Assembly: GCF_014836325.1 (NCBI RefSeq)
Contig: NZ_JACSQZ010000007.1
Span: 25,615 to 89,614, forward strand
DNA from: Clostridium gallinarum
Lineage (GTDB): Bacteria; Bacillota; Clostridia; Clostridiales; Clostridiaceae
Reading direction: 5' to 3'
DNA: 64,000 nucleotides
Part shown: one piece after another, positions 28,301 to 37,851 of the stretch
How positions within the stretch are numbered: the stretch's first letter is position 1
How the letters are laid out: each line of letters begins with the position of its first letter
Position numbers and translations under genes: made by a program
Notes under the pieces: generated by a model
The model's input: only the letters and a program-made list of their open reading frames with translations
What the model was told of the DNA's origin: nothing
Database searches by the model: none

Positions 28301-28388
28301 ATATATTGTAGGTAGGTCGGCGTATCCTACATCTCTTTTTACTGAAAAGCCAGCGCGTGAGGAGCCCTTTCTCACCTCAACAATATAT
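28301..28388 (-). ncRNA. Candidate structured RNA upstream of ansA (class unknown)
   Basis: An 88-nt element, clearly richer in G+C than its surroundings, is closed by a 9-bp stem (ATATATTGT at 28301-28309 with ACAATATAT at 28380-28388). Inside are three short hairpins: GTGAG/CTCAC (28357-28375), CTTTT/AAAAG (28335-28349) and GTAGG/CCTAC (28308-28330, its outer bases competing with the closing stem). A U-rich terminator hairpin follows on the minus strand, before ansA. This could be a cis-regulatory attenuator of ansA or an independent small RNA. I do not recognise the consensus of a known riboswitch class. Strand is inferred from the terminator. Confidence 0.45.
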
Positions 28389-28444
28389 CTTAACCTATAT
28401 TACTAATTATATATTTATCATTTTAATCTTTCAACTTCTATTTA

Positions 28445-28840
28445 CTAACTACATTTAATTATTTTACCACTATAAAGTCTATTATATATTTTACTATCAG
28501 TAATAGGATACATGGTTGAAACGTGAATATAATCTCTTTTAGAATTAATATCTATCCCTATTAATATATTTGCTTTATCTTTTTTTATAATCTCCACATG
28601 AATTTCATTTTCTGTCAGTCTATATACCCCTATATAATCTGGTTTTTCTAAAATCTCTCTCATGTATTCTATAATATTACTTATTATTTTTTTACCTAAA
28701 TGTTTTCCATGTCTTTTTTTAATATGCTTTATTACTCCTGGCGAAGCATAAATGGTTCCTGTAAATTTCACCCCTAAGTTTTCAGCCATTCTATTATTAA
28801 AATATCCCACTCTCTTATAGGTATAAAATCTATTTTCCAT
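28445..28840 (-). CDS. PBECR-like (phage-Barnase-EndoU-ColicinE5/D-RelE-like) nuclease-domain protein
   Basis: This 131-residue single-domain protein starts with ATG behind GGGGTG; a TTG four codons earlier is less likely. The segments YASPGVIKHIKKRHGKHLGKK, KPDYIGVY, IGIDINSKRDYIHVSTMYPI and IYNRLYSGKI resemble the PBECR family of BECR-fold proteins, which includes predicted RNases. Candidate catalytic residues are the His/Arg/Lys in HIKKRHGKH and the Ser/Thr before the MYP motif. There is no signal peptide, partner antitoxin or secretion domain next to it. The role is unknown; it may be a housekeeping or phage-derived domain. Family call is from memory of sequence patterns only. Confidence 0.55.
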   Translation of the reverse strand: MENRFYTYKRVGYFNNRMAENLGVKFTGTIYASPGVIKHIKKRHGKHLGKKIISNIIEYMREILEKPDYIGVYRLTENEIHVEIIKKDKANILIGIDINSKRDYIHVSTMYPITDSKIYNRLYSGKIIKCS

Positions 28841-28989
28841 AATACACCCCAATTCTTTATAGTTGTATATTAGCTTTTAAGTTCTTTGTATATAATATTC
28901 AATTTATCAATTTAATTTCCTAAAAATTATGACTTATTAAAATTTAATAATAAATTTCAAATTAAAATTTCACCTATATAATTTTATAA

Positions 28990-29022
28990 ATAAAAAAAGG
29001 GCTGTTACTACATCACCCTTTT
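28990..29022 (-). terminator. Terminator after spoIVA
   Basis: AAAAGGG and CCCTTTT (29016-29022 with 28995-29001 on the plus strand) pair around a loop of about 14 nt, followed on the minus strand by a T-run. Confidence 0.65.
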
Positions 29023-29095
29023 AATATTATATATACTTATAATTTAAAAACACATCTTTTATATCATTAAAAAATATTTTAAATAAATATTTTTT

Positions 29096-30574
29096 CTATA
29101 ATATTATACAAATTAATCCACCACTACCTTCATTAATTATCTTTTGTAGTGTCTTTTGAATTTTAACTTGTACATCCTCTGGCATTTTATATAGTTTGTT
29201 TTGTAAGCCGTCTTTTATTAATACTTCTAAAGGCTTACCAAACATATTACTTTGCCATAATGATGCTGGATCTTCCTCAAATTGCTCCATTAAAGAATTT
29301 ACTAATTCTTCGCTTTCTCTTTCTGATCCCATAATAGGACTTATTTCTGTTTTTATATTTGCTTTAATAAAATGTAAAGAAGGAGCTGATGCCTTTAATT
29401 TTACGCCAAATCTATTTCCTTGTTTAACTATTTCAGGTTCTTCAAACTTCATTTCTGAAAGTTGAGGGGGTACTAACCCATAGCCAGTTTCTCTAACATC
29501 AATTAAAGCATCTTTAACTTTATCATACTCTTTCTTTGCAAAATTAAGATCTTTAACTAAAGATAATAAATCACTTTCACTTTTTACATCTAAATCACAA
29601 ATTTCACTTAATATGTTATAGAAAATACCATCCTTAGGTTTTAATTTTATATTAGCTTTGCCTTCTCCTAAACTTACTGAATTCATTTCAATTGGAGCTA
29701 AACTTTCTTCATCCTTTAATGTGTTTACTACACTTTTTATATCTCTTATTCTATTAATATTTTCACACATTTCTTTAACAACATTAAAGAAATCCTTCTT
29801 AAGCCAATTATCAGGTTCTAATCTTTCTACCCAAGATGGCATATCTATTTCTATTTCTTTAACTGGGAATTCTTTAAGTACATGTTTAAAGATATTTTCA
29901 ACATCTTCTTCATTCATATTTGCTACATCCATTACTTGGACTGCAACATCATATTTTTCTTCTATTTCTTTTTTTAACGCTCTTGTCTCAGAAGAGTTTA
30001 TATGTTTTGTATTAAGTACAACTATAAAAGGCTTGTTTATGGCTTTTAACTCATCTATTACTCTCTCTTCCGCTTCTAAGTACTCATCTCTTGCTATTCC
30101 TGTTATACTTCCATCTGTTGTAACAACTAGTCCTATAGTAGAATGATCCGTTATAACTTTTCTAGTTCCAATTTCTGCTGCATCTTCAAATGGAATTTCA
30201 TATTCATACCATGGTGTATTTACCATTTTAGCATCTTCACCATCCATATATCCTACAGCACCTTTTACAATATATCCAACACAATCCACCATTCTAACCT
30301 TAAATTTTATTTCTTCATCAATTGTAATTTCTACAGCTTCATTTGGAACAAACTTTGGTTCAGTTGTATGAATACTCTTGCCTGATCCACTTTGAGGCAA
30401 TTCATCCTTTGCTCTTTCTTTTTTATAATTGTTCTCAATCTTTGGTATTACCATAAGGTCCATAAATTTTTTAATGAATGTTGATTTTCCAGTTCTTACA
30501 GGACCAACAACACCAACATATATGTCCCCCTGTGTTCTTTCAGCTATATCCTTATATATATTAAAGCTGTCCAC
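29096..30574 (-). CDS. spoIVA: Stage IV sporulation protein A
   Basis: SpoIVA is an ATPase that polymerises around the forespore and forms the basement layer of the coat, anchored by SpoVM. The 492-residue length and MDSFNIYKDIAERTQGDIYV start are typical. A Walker A, GPVRTGKST, lies at residues 24-32, with a DCVGYIVKGA segment near 97 and the conserved hydrophobic end GGLICIIL. The start codon is GTG with AGGAGG 7 nt upstream. The gene is monocistronic with a terminator and a possible SigE promoter. spoVM lies 17 kb away on the same strand. Confidence 0.97.
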   Translation of the reverse strand: MDSFNIYKDIAERTQGDIYVGVVGPVRTGKSTFIKKFMDLMVIPKIENNYKKERAKDELPQSGSGKSIHTTEPKFVPNEAVEITIDEEIKFKVRMVDCVGYIVKGAVGYMDGEDAKMVNTPWYEYEIPFEDAAEIGTRKVITDHSTIGLVVTTDGSITGIARDEYLEAEERVIDELKAINKPFIVVLNTKHINSSETRALKKEIEEKYDVAVQVMDVANMNEEDVENIFKHVLKEFPVKEIEIDMPSWVERLEPDNWLKKDFFNVVKEMCENINRIRDIKSVVNTLKDEESLAPIEMNSVSLGEGKANIKLKPKDGIFYNILSEICDLDVKSESDLLSLVKDLNFAKKEYDKVKDALIDVRETGYGLVPPQLSEMKFEEPEIVKQGNRFGVKLKASAPSLHFIKANIKTEISPIMGSERESEELVNSLMEQFEEDPASLWQSNMFGKPLEVLIKDGLQNKLYKMPEDVQVKIQKTLQKIINEGSGGLICIIL

Positions 30575-30606
30575 GTTGTAACCTCCTATTTATTTTTAAC
30601 ACTATA

Positions 30607-30635
30607 TATATATTCTAAACAATTAAAAAATATAC
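30607..30635 (-). promoter_or_regulatory. Candidate SigE-type promoter for spoIVA
   Basis: Minus-strand GTATATT (30629-30635), 14 nt, then AATATATA (30607-30614), a partial match to SigE (-35 kmATATT, -10 CATACAnT). spoIVA is SigE-dependent in spore formers, but the AT-rich context makes this weak. Confidence 0.3.
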
Positions 30636-30711
30636 AACTTTTTAAACTTTTTAATTCTTTATATAGTAATATACTATTTTTTCTTTTTAAATATTACTGA
30701 ATATGATTTAA

Positions 30712-30753
30712 AAAGAAAAAATAGGAGAAAAACAATAAATGCTTTTCTCCTAT
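30712..30753 (-). terminator. Terminator after gpsA
   Basis: ATAGGAGAAA (30721-30730) pairs with TTTCTCCTAT (30744-30753); on the minus strand it is followed by TTTTTTCTTTTT. Confidence 0.85.
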
Positions 30754-30757
30754 AAAT

Positions 30758-31753
30758 TTAATATATTTCACTTTTTCTTTCTCTTTCCATAAGTGCTACT
30801 ACAGCATCTTTAGGATCTTTATTTTCAAATAAAATCTTATATAAAACATCAGTTATTGGCATTTCTACACCAAGCTTTTCTTTCAACTCATAAAAAGCTC
30901 TACAAGCTTTAATACCTTCAACAACCATTCCAACATCCTTAATTGCTTCTTCTGTAGATTCACCCTTACCAATTAAAAATCCAGCTCTTCTATTTCTTGA
31001 GTGGGGACTAGTACAAGTAACTATTAAATCTCCCATTCCAGTTAATCCAAGAAAGGTTTCTGGATTTCCTCCAAGCTTTTGACCTATTCTAACTATTTCA
31101 GCCATACCTCTTGTCATAAGTGCTGCCTTAGAATTATCACCATATCCTATTCCATCACATACTCCTGCAGCTAATGCAATAATATTTTTTACTGCACCTC
31201 CAATTTCTACTCCAACTAAATCATTATTAGTATAAACTCTAAAATTATTAGTTATAAACAGTTCTTGAACCTTAGCTTCTGCATCTTTATCTTTAGATGA
31301 AACCACAACTGTAGTTGGTATATCAAAGGCCACCTCTTCTGCATGACTTGGTCCAGATAATATAACAACTTTATTACTCGGAAGTTCTTCTTCTATAACT
31401 TCCGATAGCCTTAAATTAGTTCCTTCTTCAATACCTTTTGCTATGCTAATAATAATAGCATCATTATCTACCTTACCTTTTAAAGATCTTGAAACACTTC
31501 TTATTACATGTGATGGTACAGATAAAACTACAAACTTAGAATTATTTAATGTTTCTTGAAGATTATTATAGGCAGTGACATTTTTAGGTATATTTAATTC
31601 CTTAATATACTTATCATTTTTTCTATTAATGTTTATATCGTCAACTACATTTTTATCTCTATCATATATGTTAACTTTATATCCCTTATTAGCTAATAAG
31701 ATACCTAGGGCAGTTCCAAAACTACCTCCTCCTAAAAAAGCCACATTACTCAT
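30758..31753 (-). CDS. gpsA: Glycerol-3-phosphate dehydrogenase [NAD(P)+]
   Basis: GpsA reduces dihydroxyacetone phosphate to sn-glycerol 3-phosphate for phospholipid synthesis. The 331-residue protein has the N-terminal Rossmann motif [28 protein letters not shown] near residue 130, the catalytic lysine region [32 protein letters not shown] near 188 and GMGDLIVTC. It follows der by 2 bp. The der-gpsA pair precedes spoIVA as in Bacillus (engA-gpsA-spoIVA). Confidence 0.97.
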   Translation of the reverse strand: MSNVAFLGGGSFGTALGILLANKGYKVNIYDRDKNVVDDININRKNDKYIKELNIPKNVTAYNNLQETLNNSKFVVLSVPSHVIRSVSRSLKGKVDNDAIIISIAKGIEEGTNLRLSEVIEEELPSNKVVILSGPSHAEEVAFDIPTTVVVSSKDKDAEAKVQELFITNNFRVYTNNDLVGVEIGGAVKNIIALAAGVCDGIGYGDNSKAALMTRGMAEIVRIGQKLGGNPETFLGLTGMGDLIVTCTSPHSRNRRAGFLIGKGESTEEAIKDVGMVVEGIKACRAFYELKEKLGVEMPITDVLYKILFENKDPKDAVVALMERERKSEIY

Positions 31754-31755
31754 AA

Positions 31756-33072
31756 TTATTCCTTCCTTTCCCTATATTCTATTTGAATACCAGTACCACT
31801 AAAATCAAAACTATCTCTCAATTGATTTTCTATATATCTTTCATAAGAGAAATGTCTTGCATTTGAATCATTAACAAAGAAAACAAATTTAGGTGGTTTC
31901 GCTGCTACTTGTGTAGCATAATAAATCTTTAATCTCTTAAGACCAACTATTGGCGGTTCTTTCATAAGTACTGCTTTATTTATAACTTCATTTAATATTC
32001 CAGTCGGAACTCTCTTTGAGTAATTGTCATAACATTCTTTTGCTATTTCTAAAACTTTATGAGTTCTTTGTCCTGTCTTTGCAGATATAAATAAATATTT
32101 AGCATATTTTAAGAATTTTAATTTCATTTCTAAATCTTCTTTATATCTTTGCATAGTCTTATCATCTTTTTCTATAAGATCCCACTTATTAACTATAACC
32201 ATTATAGCTTTATTCATTTCATGAGCATATCCTATAATTTTTTCATCCTGCTCTGTTACACCTTCAGTAGCATCTATCATAAGTATACATACATCTGCTC
32301 TTTCTATTGCAGCATAAGTTCTTATTACTGAATATCTTTCTATTTCTTCTTTAACTTTGCTTTTTCTTCTAAGCCCAGCTGTATCTACTAAAATAAATTT
32401 TCCTAAATCACTTTCTAGTGTACTATCTATTGAGTCTCTTGTAGTTCCAGGTATATTAGATACAATCAATCTATCTTCACCTAATAATCTATTAATTAAA
32501 GAAGATTTTCCTACATTAGGCTTTCCTATCATAGCTATTCTTATATATTCATCTTCTTCCTCATCTTCATTAAATTTATCAAAGTTTTCTGTTACTCTAT
32601 CAAGCATATCTCCAAGACCTAGTCCTTGTGAAGCTGAAATAGTTATTGGATCTCCTATACCTAAGTTATAGAATTCCCAAGCATTATCTTCTTCCTTTAA
32701 AGAGTCAACCTTATTTACTACTAATACAACTTCTTTTTTACTTTTTCTAAGCATACTTGCAACTTCATGGTCAGCAGGTGTTAATCCTTCTTTTCCATCA
32801 ACTACAAATACTATTACATCAGCTGTTTCAATAGCAATATTAGCTTGCCTTCTCATTTGTTTAACTATTATATCTTCTCTTTCTGGTTCAATACCACCTG
32901 TATCAATCATAGTAAAATTATAATTTAGCCATTCCGCTTGAGCATATACTCTATCTCTAGTTACTCCTGGAGTATCTTGAACTATTGATATCCTCTGTCC
33001 TGCTAATTTATTAAATAAAGTAGATTTACCTACATTTGGTCTTCCAACTATTGCAACTATTGGTTTTCCCAT
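31756..33072 (-). CDS. der: Ribosome biogenesis GTPase Der (EngA)
   Basis: Der is a double-GTPase needed for 50S maturation. The 438-residue protein has tandem G domains: [12 protein letters not shown] at residue 8 with DTGG and NKVDSL, and [12 protein letters not shown] near 182 with DTAGLRRK and NKWDLI. A C-terminal KH-like domain follows. The start overlaps nothing; the upstream DUF512 gene ends 3 bp before it, so the three genes form one operon. Confidence 0.98.
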   Translation of the reverse strand: MGKPIVAIVGRPNVGKSTLFNKLAGQRISIVQDTPGVTRDRVYAQAEWLNYNFTMIDTGGIEPEREDIIVKQMRRQANIAIETADVIVFVVDGKEGLTPADHEVASMLRKSKKEVVLVVNKVDSLKEEDNAWEFYNLGIGDPITISASQGLGLGDMLDRVTENFDKFNEDEEEDEYIRIAMIGKPNVGKSSLINRLLGEDRLIVSNIPGTTRDSIDSTLESDLGKFILVDTAGLRRKSKVKEEIERYSVIRTYAAIERADVCILMIDATEGVTEQDEKIIGYAHEMNKAIMVIVNKWDLIEKDDKTMQRYKEDLEMKLKFLKYAKYLFISAKTGQRTHKVLEIAKECYDNYSKRVPTGILNEVINKAVLMKEPPIVGLKRLKIYYATQVAAKPPKFVFFVNDSNARHFSYERYIENQLRDSFDFSGTGIQIEYRERKE

Positions 33073-33075
33073 TCT

Positions 33076-34407
33076 TTAGTCCTCCTTACAATTTGCATTT
33101 ATTACATCAATAAGGTCATCACCTGTATAATCACAAACTACAACCTTAACGTTTAAAGCTTTTTCTATATCATGAATATTTAAATCATCTAACATAACCA
33201 TCTCTGCTGGTGCTAATTCATATCCTTTTCTAAACATATTACTTGACATAATTAAATATTCAGAATTTATTTTTCCCTTCAATTGATCTATTATGTCAGT
33301 TCCTGTTAAAAGTCCTGCTACTGTTATAGTATTTCCAAAAAAGTTATTTATAACCTTATATACATCTATTTTAATATTAGGATTGTAATCCATTATAAGA
33401 TCTGCTGATCTCTTTATTTCATCATATGCTAATTCTCCTGTTACCATAGAAAAGCTTCCTTTAGCGTCTTTATCTAAAAACTCTAAAGTTCTATTGATAA
33501 CTTCTCTATAATACCTTATCATTCCTACTCCATCTTCTAGTTGTTCATACTCTGAATAAAACTCTTCTTTTGGAACATCTAATCCAGCTGTTATATAAAA
33601 CTCATCAGATAATCTCACGAATGGAGCTCCTGTTTCTTTAATGAATTTATTCTGTAAATCTTGAATCATCATAATTTCATTTTTAGCCGATTCTTGTGTA
33701 AATGTATCTACCTTTGGTAAGTTTTCTCTAAATTTAGTAATACCTATTGGAACTACAGCTACGTTCTTTACATATGGATGAAGCTCATATAAGTCCGTTA
33801 CAGTTTTTCTTAATTCTTCACCATTATTTACATTAGGTATGCAAACTACTTGTGCATGCATTTCAATTTCTGCATCCCTTAATTTTTTAAGCCTTTCCAT
33901 AATAGCTCCAGCAAATCTATTTTTTAGCATCTTTACTCTAAGTTCTGGATTAGTAGTATGTACTGAAATATTAATAGGACTAATCTTGTATCTAATGATT
34001 CTATCAATATCTTCATCTTTCATATTAGTTAATGTAACAAAGTTACCTTGAAGGAATGATAATCTTGAATCATCATCTTTAAAATACAATGTATTTCTCA
34101 TTCCTTTAGGAAGTTGATCTATAAAACAAAACATACATTTATTAGAACAACTTTTAGCCTTATCCATTATTCCACCTTGGAATTCAAGCCCTAAGTCTTC
34201 CCCATATTCTTTTTCAATTTCATATTCCCAAATTTCGCCATCAGGTTTTTCGATTTCTAAAAGCACTTCTTCATCAACAGCTAAAAATTTATAATCTATA
34301 ATATCATCTATAGGCGTTCCATTAATTGAAATTAATACATCATTTACTTCAATCCCTACTTCTTCCGCAATGCTCCCTGCATCTACCTTCTTAATTAAAT
34401 TTTTCAT
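33076..34407 (-). CDS. DUF512 radical-SAM-like protein with N-terminal PDZ domain
   Basis: This 443-residue protein combines an N-terminal PDZ-like region (KKVDAGSIAEEVGIEVNDVLISINGTPIDD, residues 5-34), a radical-SAM-like core with the cysteines of SCSNKCMFCFIDQLP near residue 87, and the C-terminal DUF512. It belongs to the family usually annotated as a putative FeS-containing cyanobacterial-type oxidoreductase (TIGR03279). The cluster motif here reads CxxxCxxC. It is encoded directly before der in many Clostridia. Its substrate is unknown. Confidence 0.82.
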   Translation of the reverse strand: MKNLIKKVDAGSIAEEVGIEVNDVLISINGTPIDDIIDYKFLAVDEEVLLEIEKPDGEIWEYEIEKEYGEDLGLEFQGGIMDKAKSCSNKCMFCFIDQLPKGMRNTLYFKDDDSRLSFLQGNFVTLTNMKDEDIDRIIRYKISPINISVHTTNPELRVKMLKNRFAGAIMERLKKLRDAEIEMHAQVVCIPNVNNGEELRKTVTDLYELHPYVKNVAVVPIGITKFRENLPKVDTFTQESAKNEIMMIQDLQNKFIKETGAPFVRLSDEFYITAGLDVPKEEFYSEYEQLEDGVGMIRYYREVINRTLEFLDKDAKGSFSMVTGELAYDEIKRSADLIMDYNPNIKIDVYKVINNFFGNTITVAGLLTGTDIIDQLKGKINSEYLIMSSNMFRKGYELAPAEMVMLDDLNIHDIEKALNVKVVVCDYTGDDLIDVINANCKED

Positions 34408-34574
34408 TTTTTCACCTCAATATCTCTATGTTATCTTTTGAATTATTAAATATATTTATAAAAAGTTAAACTATATAATCACTACATAAAATTTATTATT
34501 TTTATATTATGCATAATAAGCCTAATTTTAATAATCACTTGATGTTATATTACATTATTAATATTATATAGTCA

Positions 34575-34604
34575 ATAAAAAACATCCCCTTATTCGAGGA
34601 TGTT
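34575..34604 (-). terminator. Terminator after phoU
   Basis: AACATCC (34581-34587) pairs with GGATGTT (34598-34604) and is followed on the minus strand by TTTTATTG. It ends the pst-phoU operon. Confidence 0.85.
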
Positions 34605-34612
34605 CTTTATAT

Positions 34613-35269
34613 TTATTCATTTAAATCTACATAATTACCTTTTTTAGAAAATATAATCCACTCACAAATATTTGTTACATGATCTCCTATTCTTTCTAAA
34701 TACTTAGATGCAAAAAGTATTTGAGTTCCTTGGTTTATCATTGATTCATCTTTCCCCATTTTCTTTAGAACTATTGCAAACATGCCTTGATATATAGCAT
34801 CTACTCTATCATCCATATGACAAATTTCATAAGCTGCTTTTTCATCACCATTAACATAAGCCTCAATAGCTAATTTTATCATATTATTAATTAAATCTAC
34901 CAGTTCCCAAACAGGTGCTATTTCTTCAGAAAAACCTACTCCTTTAACCCTAGGAACTATTTTGCAAATATCCACTGCATAATCTGCCATTCTTTCTAAA
35001 TCAGTAACTATTTTAGTTGTTGTATATATGCTTCTTAAATCTCTTGCAAGTGGTGATTCAGTAGCCATGAATTTTATACACTTTTCTTCAATTACCTTTT
35101 GAAGATTATCTACTTTATCATCATTTTTCATAACTTTCTTAGACAATTCAACATCTTGATTTTTTAAAGCCATTATACTATCGTATATTTGTTTTTCAAC
35201 TAAACTAGCCATTTCAATTAGCTCTGAATTAAGTAGCTTAATTTTACTTTCCATTACTTCTCTCATCAT
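34613..35269 (-). CDS. phoU: Phosphate signalling protein PhoU
   Basis: PhoU links the Pst transporter to the PhoR kinase and lowers Pho signalling when phosphate is plentiful. The 218-residue all-helical protein has two PhoU repeats, each with a metal-site pattern (TKIVTDLERMADYAVDI near residue 85, SKYLERIGDHVTNICEW near 190). The ATG at 35269 is chosen because GAGGTG lies 6 nt upstream; a GTG three codons earlier overlaps it. It is the last gene of pstSCAB-phoU. Confidence 0.95.
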   Translation of the reverse strand: MMREVMESKIKLLNSELIEMASLVEKQIYDSIMALKNQDVELSKKVMKNDDKVDNLQKVIEEKCIKFMATESPLARDLRSIYTTTKIVTDLERMADYAVDICKIVPRVKGVGFSEEIAPVWELVDLINNMIKLAIEAYVNGDEKAAYEICHMDDRVDAIYQGMFAIVLKKMGKDESMINQGTQILFASKYLERIGDHVTNICEWIIFSKKGNYVDLNE

Positions 35270-35290
35270 TTTAATCACCTCATTTTAATT

Positions 35291-36055
35291 TTAGCCAAAT
35301 CTTCCAGTAATATAATCCTCTGTTCTTTTATCCTTAGGTTTATAGAAAATATCTTCTGTATCTCCATACTCTATAATTTCTCCATTTAAGAAAAATGCTG
35401 TTTTATCAGCAATTCTTCCAGCTTGTTGCATGTTATGAGTTACTATTATTACTGTATATTTTTTCTTTAGTTCCTCCATTAACTCTTCCATTTTATTAGT
35501 TGATATTGGATCTAAAGCTGATGTTGGCTCATCCATTAATATTATTTCAGGTGATACTGCTATAGTTCTAGCTATACATAATCTTTGTTGCTGACCTCCT
35601 GATAGTCCTAGTGCACTCTTTTTAAGCCTATCTTTAACTTCATCCCAAAGAGCAGCACCTTTCAAACTTTTTTCTACTATCTCATCTAAAGTTTTTTTGT
35701 CCTTTATTCCATGTAATCTAGGTCCATAAGCTATATTATCATATATTGACATAGGAAATGGATTTGGTTTTTGGAACACCATCCCAACCTTTGTTCTTAA
35801 CGCAATTACATCTTTACTTTTATATATGTCTTCTCCATCAACTAGGATTTCTCCATCTATTTTTACACTATCTATTAAGTCATTCATTCTATTTAAAGTT
35901 CTTAAGAATGTAGATTTACCACAACCTGATGGTCCTATAAATGCAGTAACCTTATTTTCTTCTAAATCTATATTTATGTTTTTTAAAGCTTGATTATCAC
36001 CATAATATAAATTCAAATTTCTTACTTGAATTTTTTTCATATTTTCCTTTGACAT
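35291..36055 (-). CDS. pstB: Phosphate ABC transporter ATP-binding protein
   Basis: PstB powers phosphate import. The 254 residues show Walker [10 protein letters not shown] near 40, a Q-loop at [15 protein letters not shown], the ABC signature [16 protein letters not shown] near 150, Walker [13 protein letters not shown] and the H-loop VTHNM. It lies between pstA (25-bp gap) and phoU. Confidence 0.98.
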   Translation of the reverse strand: MSKENMKKIQVRNLNLYYGDNQALKNINIDLEENKVTAFIGPSGCGKSTFLRTLNRMNDLIDSVKIDGEILVDGEDIYKSKDVIALRTKVGMVFQKPNPFPMSIYDNIAYGPRLHGIKDKKTLDEIVEKSLKGAALWDEVKDRLKKSALGLSGGQQQRLCIARTIAVSPEIILMDEPTSALDPISTNKMEELMEELKKKYTVIIVTHNMQQAGRIADKTAFFLNGEIIEYGDTEDIFYKPKDKRTEDYITGRFG

Positions 36056-36079
36056 ACTTACACCTCTTAGTATTATAAA

Positions 36080-36904
36080 TTAATAATTTGCCTTATTAAA
36101 CTTTTTAGTAATTAATTTTGCTGATAAATTTAAAATTAATATTATTACTATTAAAACTATTCCAATTGCAGCAGCTTTCTCTATATCTCCAGCTTCTTGT
36201 GTTACTAAATAAGAATGTACTGTTAAAGTTCTTGCACTTGACATTATTCCTTTTGGCATTTTAGCAACTGTTCCAGCTGTTAATAAAATTGCAGCTGATT
36301 CCCCAATTACACGACCAACTGATAATATTACACCAACTAATACACCTGGTATTGCACTAGGAACTATAACCTTATATAAAGTTTGAAATCTAGTTGCACC
36401 AAGACCTAAAGATGCTTCTTTATAAGAAGGTGGTACAGCTTTTAAAGCTTCTTCAGTAGTCCTTATAATTACAGGTAATATTATAATAGCAACTGTAAGA
36501 GATCCTGCAAGAATAGAATATCCAAACTTTAATGTTACAACAAAAAATATAGATCCAAATAATCCATAAACTATTGATGGAATACCTGATAAACTTTCTG
36601 TAGCAAATCTAATTATTTTAACCATCGTACCTTGTTTTGCATATTCAGTTAAATATATTGCTGCGAGTACTCCTATAGGAGTTGCTACTATAATAGATAT
36701 AAATACTGTATATAAAGTTGTAACTATCATAGGCAAAATTCCGCCATCTCCTGAAGCAGAATAATTCTTAGTTATAAAATTGAAATTTATTAATTTATAT
36801 CCTTTTAAGAATATAAATCCTAATATAAATACTAGCATTCCTACAGTAATTCCTGCAGATAACCATAATAATACTTTTAATATGTTTTCTTTAAATCTTC
36901 TCAT
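36080..36904 (-). CDS. pstA: Phosphate ABC transporter permease PstA
   Basis: PstA is one of two inner-membrane subunits of the Pst importer. The 274-residue protein has about six membrane segments and the coupling-loop EAA motif EALKAVPPSYKEASLGLGATRFQTLYKVIVP near residue 150. SLSGIPSIVYGLFG near 100 is also typical of the family. It starts 3 bp after pstC. Confidence 0.96.
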   Translation of the reverse strand: MRRFKENILKVLLWLSAGITVGMLVFILGFIFLKGYKLINFNFITKNYSASGDGGILPMIVTTLYTVFISIIVATPIGVLAAIYLTEYAKQGTMVKIIRFATESLSGIPSIVYGLFGSIFFVVTLKFGYSILAGSLTVAIIILPVIIRTTEEALKAVPPSYKEASLGLGATRFQTLYKVIVPSAIPGVLVGVILSVGRVIGESAAILLTAGTVAKMPKGIMSSARTLTVHSYLVTQEAGDIEKAAAIGIVLIVIILILNLSAKLITKKFNKANY

Positions 36905-36906
36905 AA

Positions 36907-37794
36907 TTAATTACCTTCCTTACTAGAAAGTTTACTTAATACTAAATTTAATAATAATATGAATAAGAATAATATAACGCCTGTAGCAAATAACATTTCT
37001 TGATGAGTTCCAAATGCATATCCCATTTCTAATGCTATATTAGTAGTAAGTGGTCTAACAGAACTCATAATTGAATTAGGAATTACAGGTGAGTTTCCTG
37101 CAACTAATATTATTGCCATAGTTTCACCTATAGCTCTTCCTATTCCTAATACTACTGCAGCTAAAATTCCTGATTTTGCAGCTGGAACAACTACTTTGAA
37201 AGTTGTTTCTATATGTGATGCTCCAAGAGCTAATGATCCTTCTTTATAAGATTTAGGAACTGCTCTTATTGCAGTTTCTGAAACAGTAACTATAGTTGGC
37301 AGCATCATAACTGATAAAACTATAATAATTGCTAAAAGACTTTGTCCCTTGGGTAAATTAAAAGTATTCATAATCCAAGGAACTATTACCGCCAATCCAA
37401 AAATACCATATAGTACAGACGGAATACCTGCTAGAAGTTCAACTGCACTAGAAATAATTTTCCCAATTCTTCTTGGTGCAATTTCTGCTATAAATATAGC
37501 TGTTAATATCCCTATTGGAACACCTACTATAAGAGAACCTAAAGTCCCTAATATAGAAGCAACAACCATTGGCATAATTCCATACTTATCTGCACTTGGT
37601 ACCCATTTAGTTCCTAATATAAAATCACTAAATGAATATCCTTTGCTTATAAATGGTGTTAAACCTTTATAAAATACAAAACCTATAATTATTAATAAGC
37701 TTATTACTGCAATAAGAGCACTTGCTAAAAATACTCCTCTTGAAACGCTCTCTATAACATATTTACTTTTATTTTTACTTTTTACCTTTAACAT
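36907..37794 (-). CDS. pstC: Phosphate ABC transporter permease PstC
   Basis: PstC pairs with PstA to form the phosphate channel. The 295-residue protein has about six membrane segments, LLAGIPSVLYGIFGLAVIVPW near residue 128 and an EAA-type loop, ETAIRAVPKSYKEGSLALGASHIETTFKVVVP, near 175. The gap after pstS holds a stable hairpin. Confidence 0.96.
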   Translation of the reverse strand: MLKVKSKNKSKYVIESVSRGVFLASALIAVISLLIIIGFVFYKGLTPFISKGYSFSDFILGTKWVPSADKYGIMPMVVASILGTLGSLIVGVPIGILTAIFIAEIAPRRIGKIISSAVELLAGIPSVLYGIFGLAVIVPWIMNTFNLPKGQSLLAIIIVLSVMMLPTIVTVSETAIRAVPKSYKEGSLALGASHIETTFKVVVPAAKSGILAAVVLGIGRAIGETMAIILVAGNSPVIPNSIMSSVRPLTTNIALEMGYAFGTHQEMLFATGVILFLFILLLNLVLSKLSSKEGN

Positions 37795-37817
37795 CCTTAT
37801 CCTCTCCTATGAAAGTA

Positions 37818-37840
37818 AGAATGCTCATAATGAGCATTCT
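37818..37840 (-). terminator. Intercistronic hairpin between pstS and pstC
   Basis: A 23-nt palindrome (arms AGAATGCTCAT and ATGAGCATTCT) lies in the 57-bp gap. The U-run after it on the minus strand is weak (TTACTTTCAT). This fits partial termination or 3'-end protection that would give more binding protein than permease. Confidence 0.55.
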
Positions 37841-37851
37841 TGATCAATCAG

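Noticed and set aside
28301..28388. Terminal inverted repeats of a small transposable element (MITE)
   Set aside because: The 9-bp inverted ends lack flanking target-site duplications, no second copy is in the window, and a terminator follows directly, so an RNA fold explains it better.
29658..30146. Plus-strand 162-codon frame inside spoIVA
   Set aside because: It is antisense to a firmly identified gene, is Ser/Thr/Ile-rich as expected from the complement of AT-rich codons, and has no Shine-Dalgarno.
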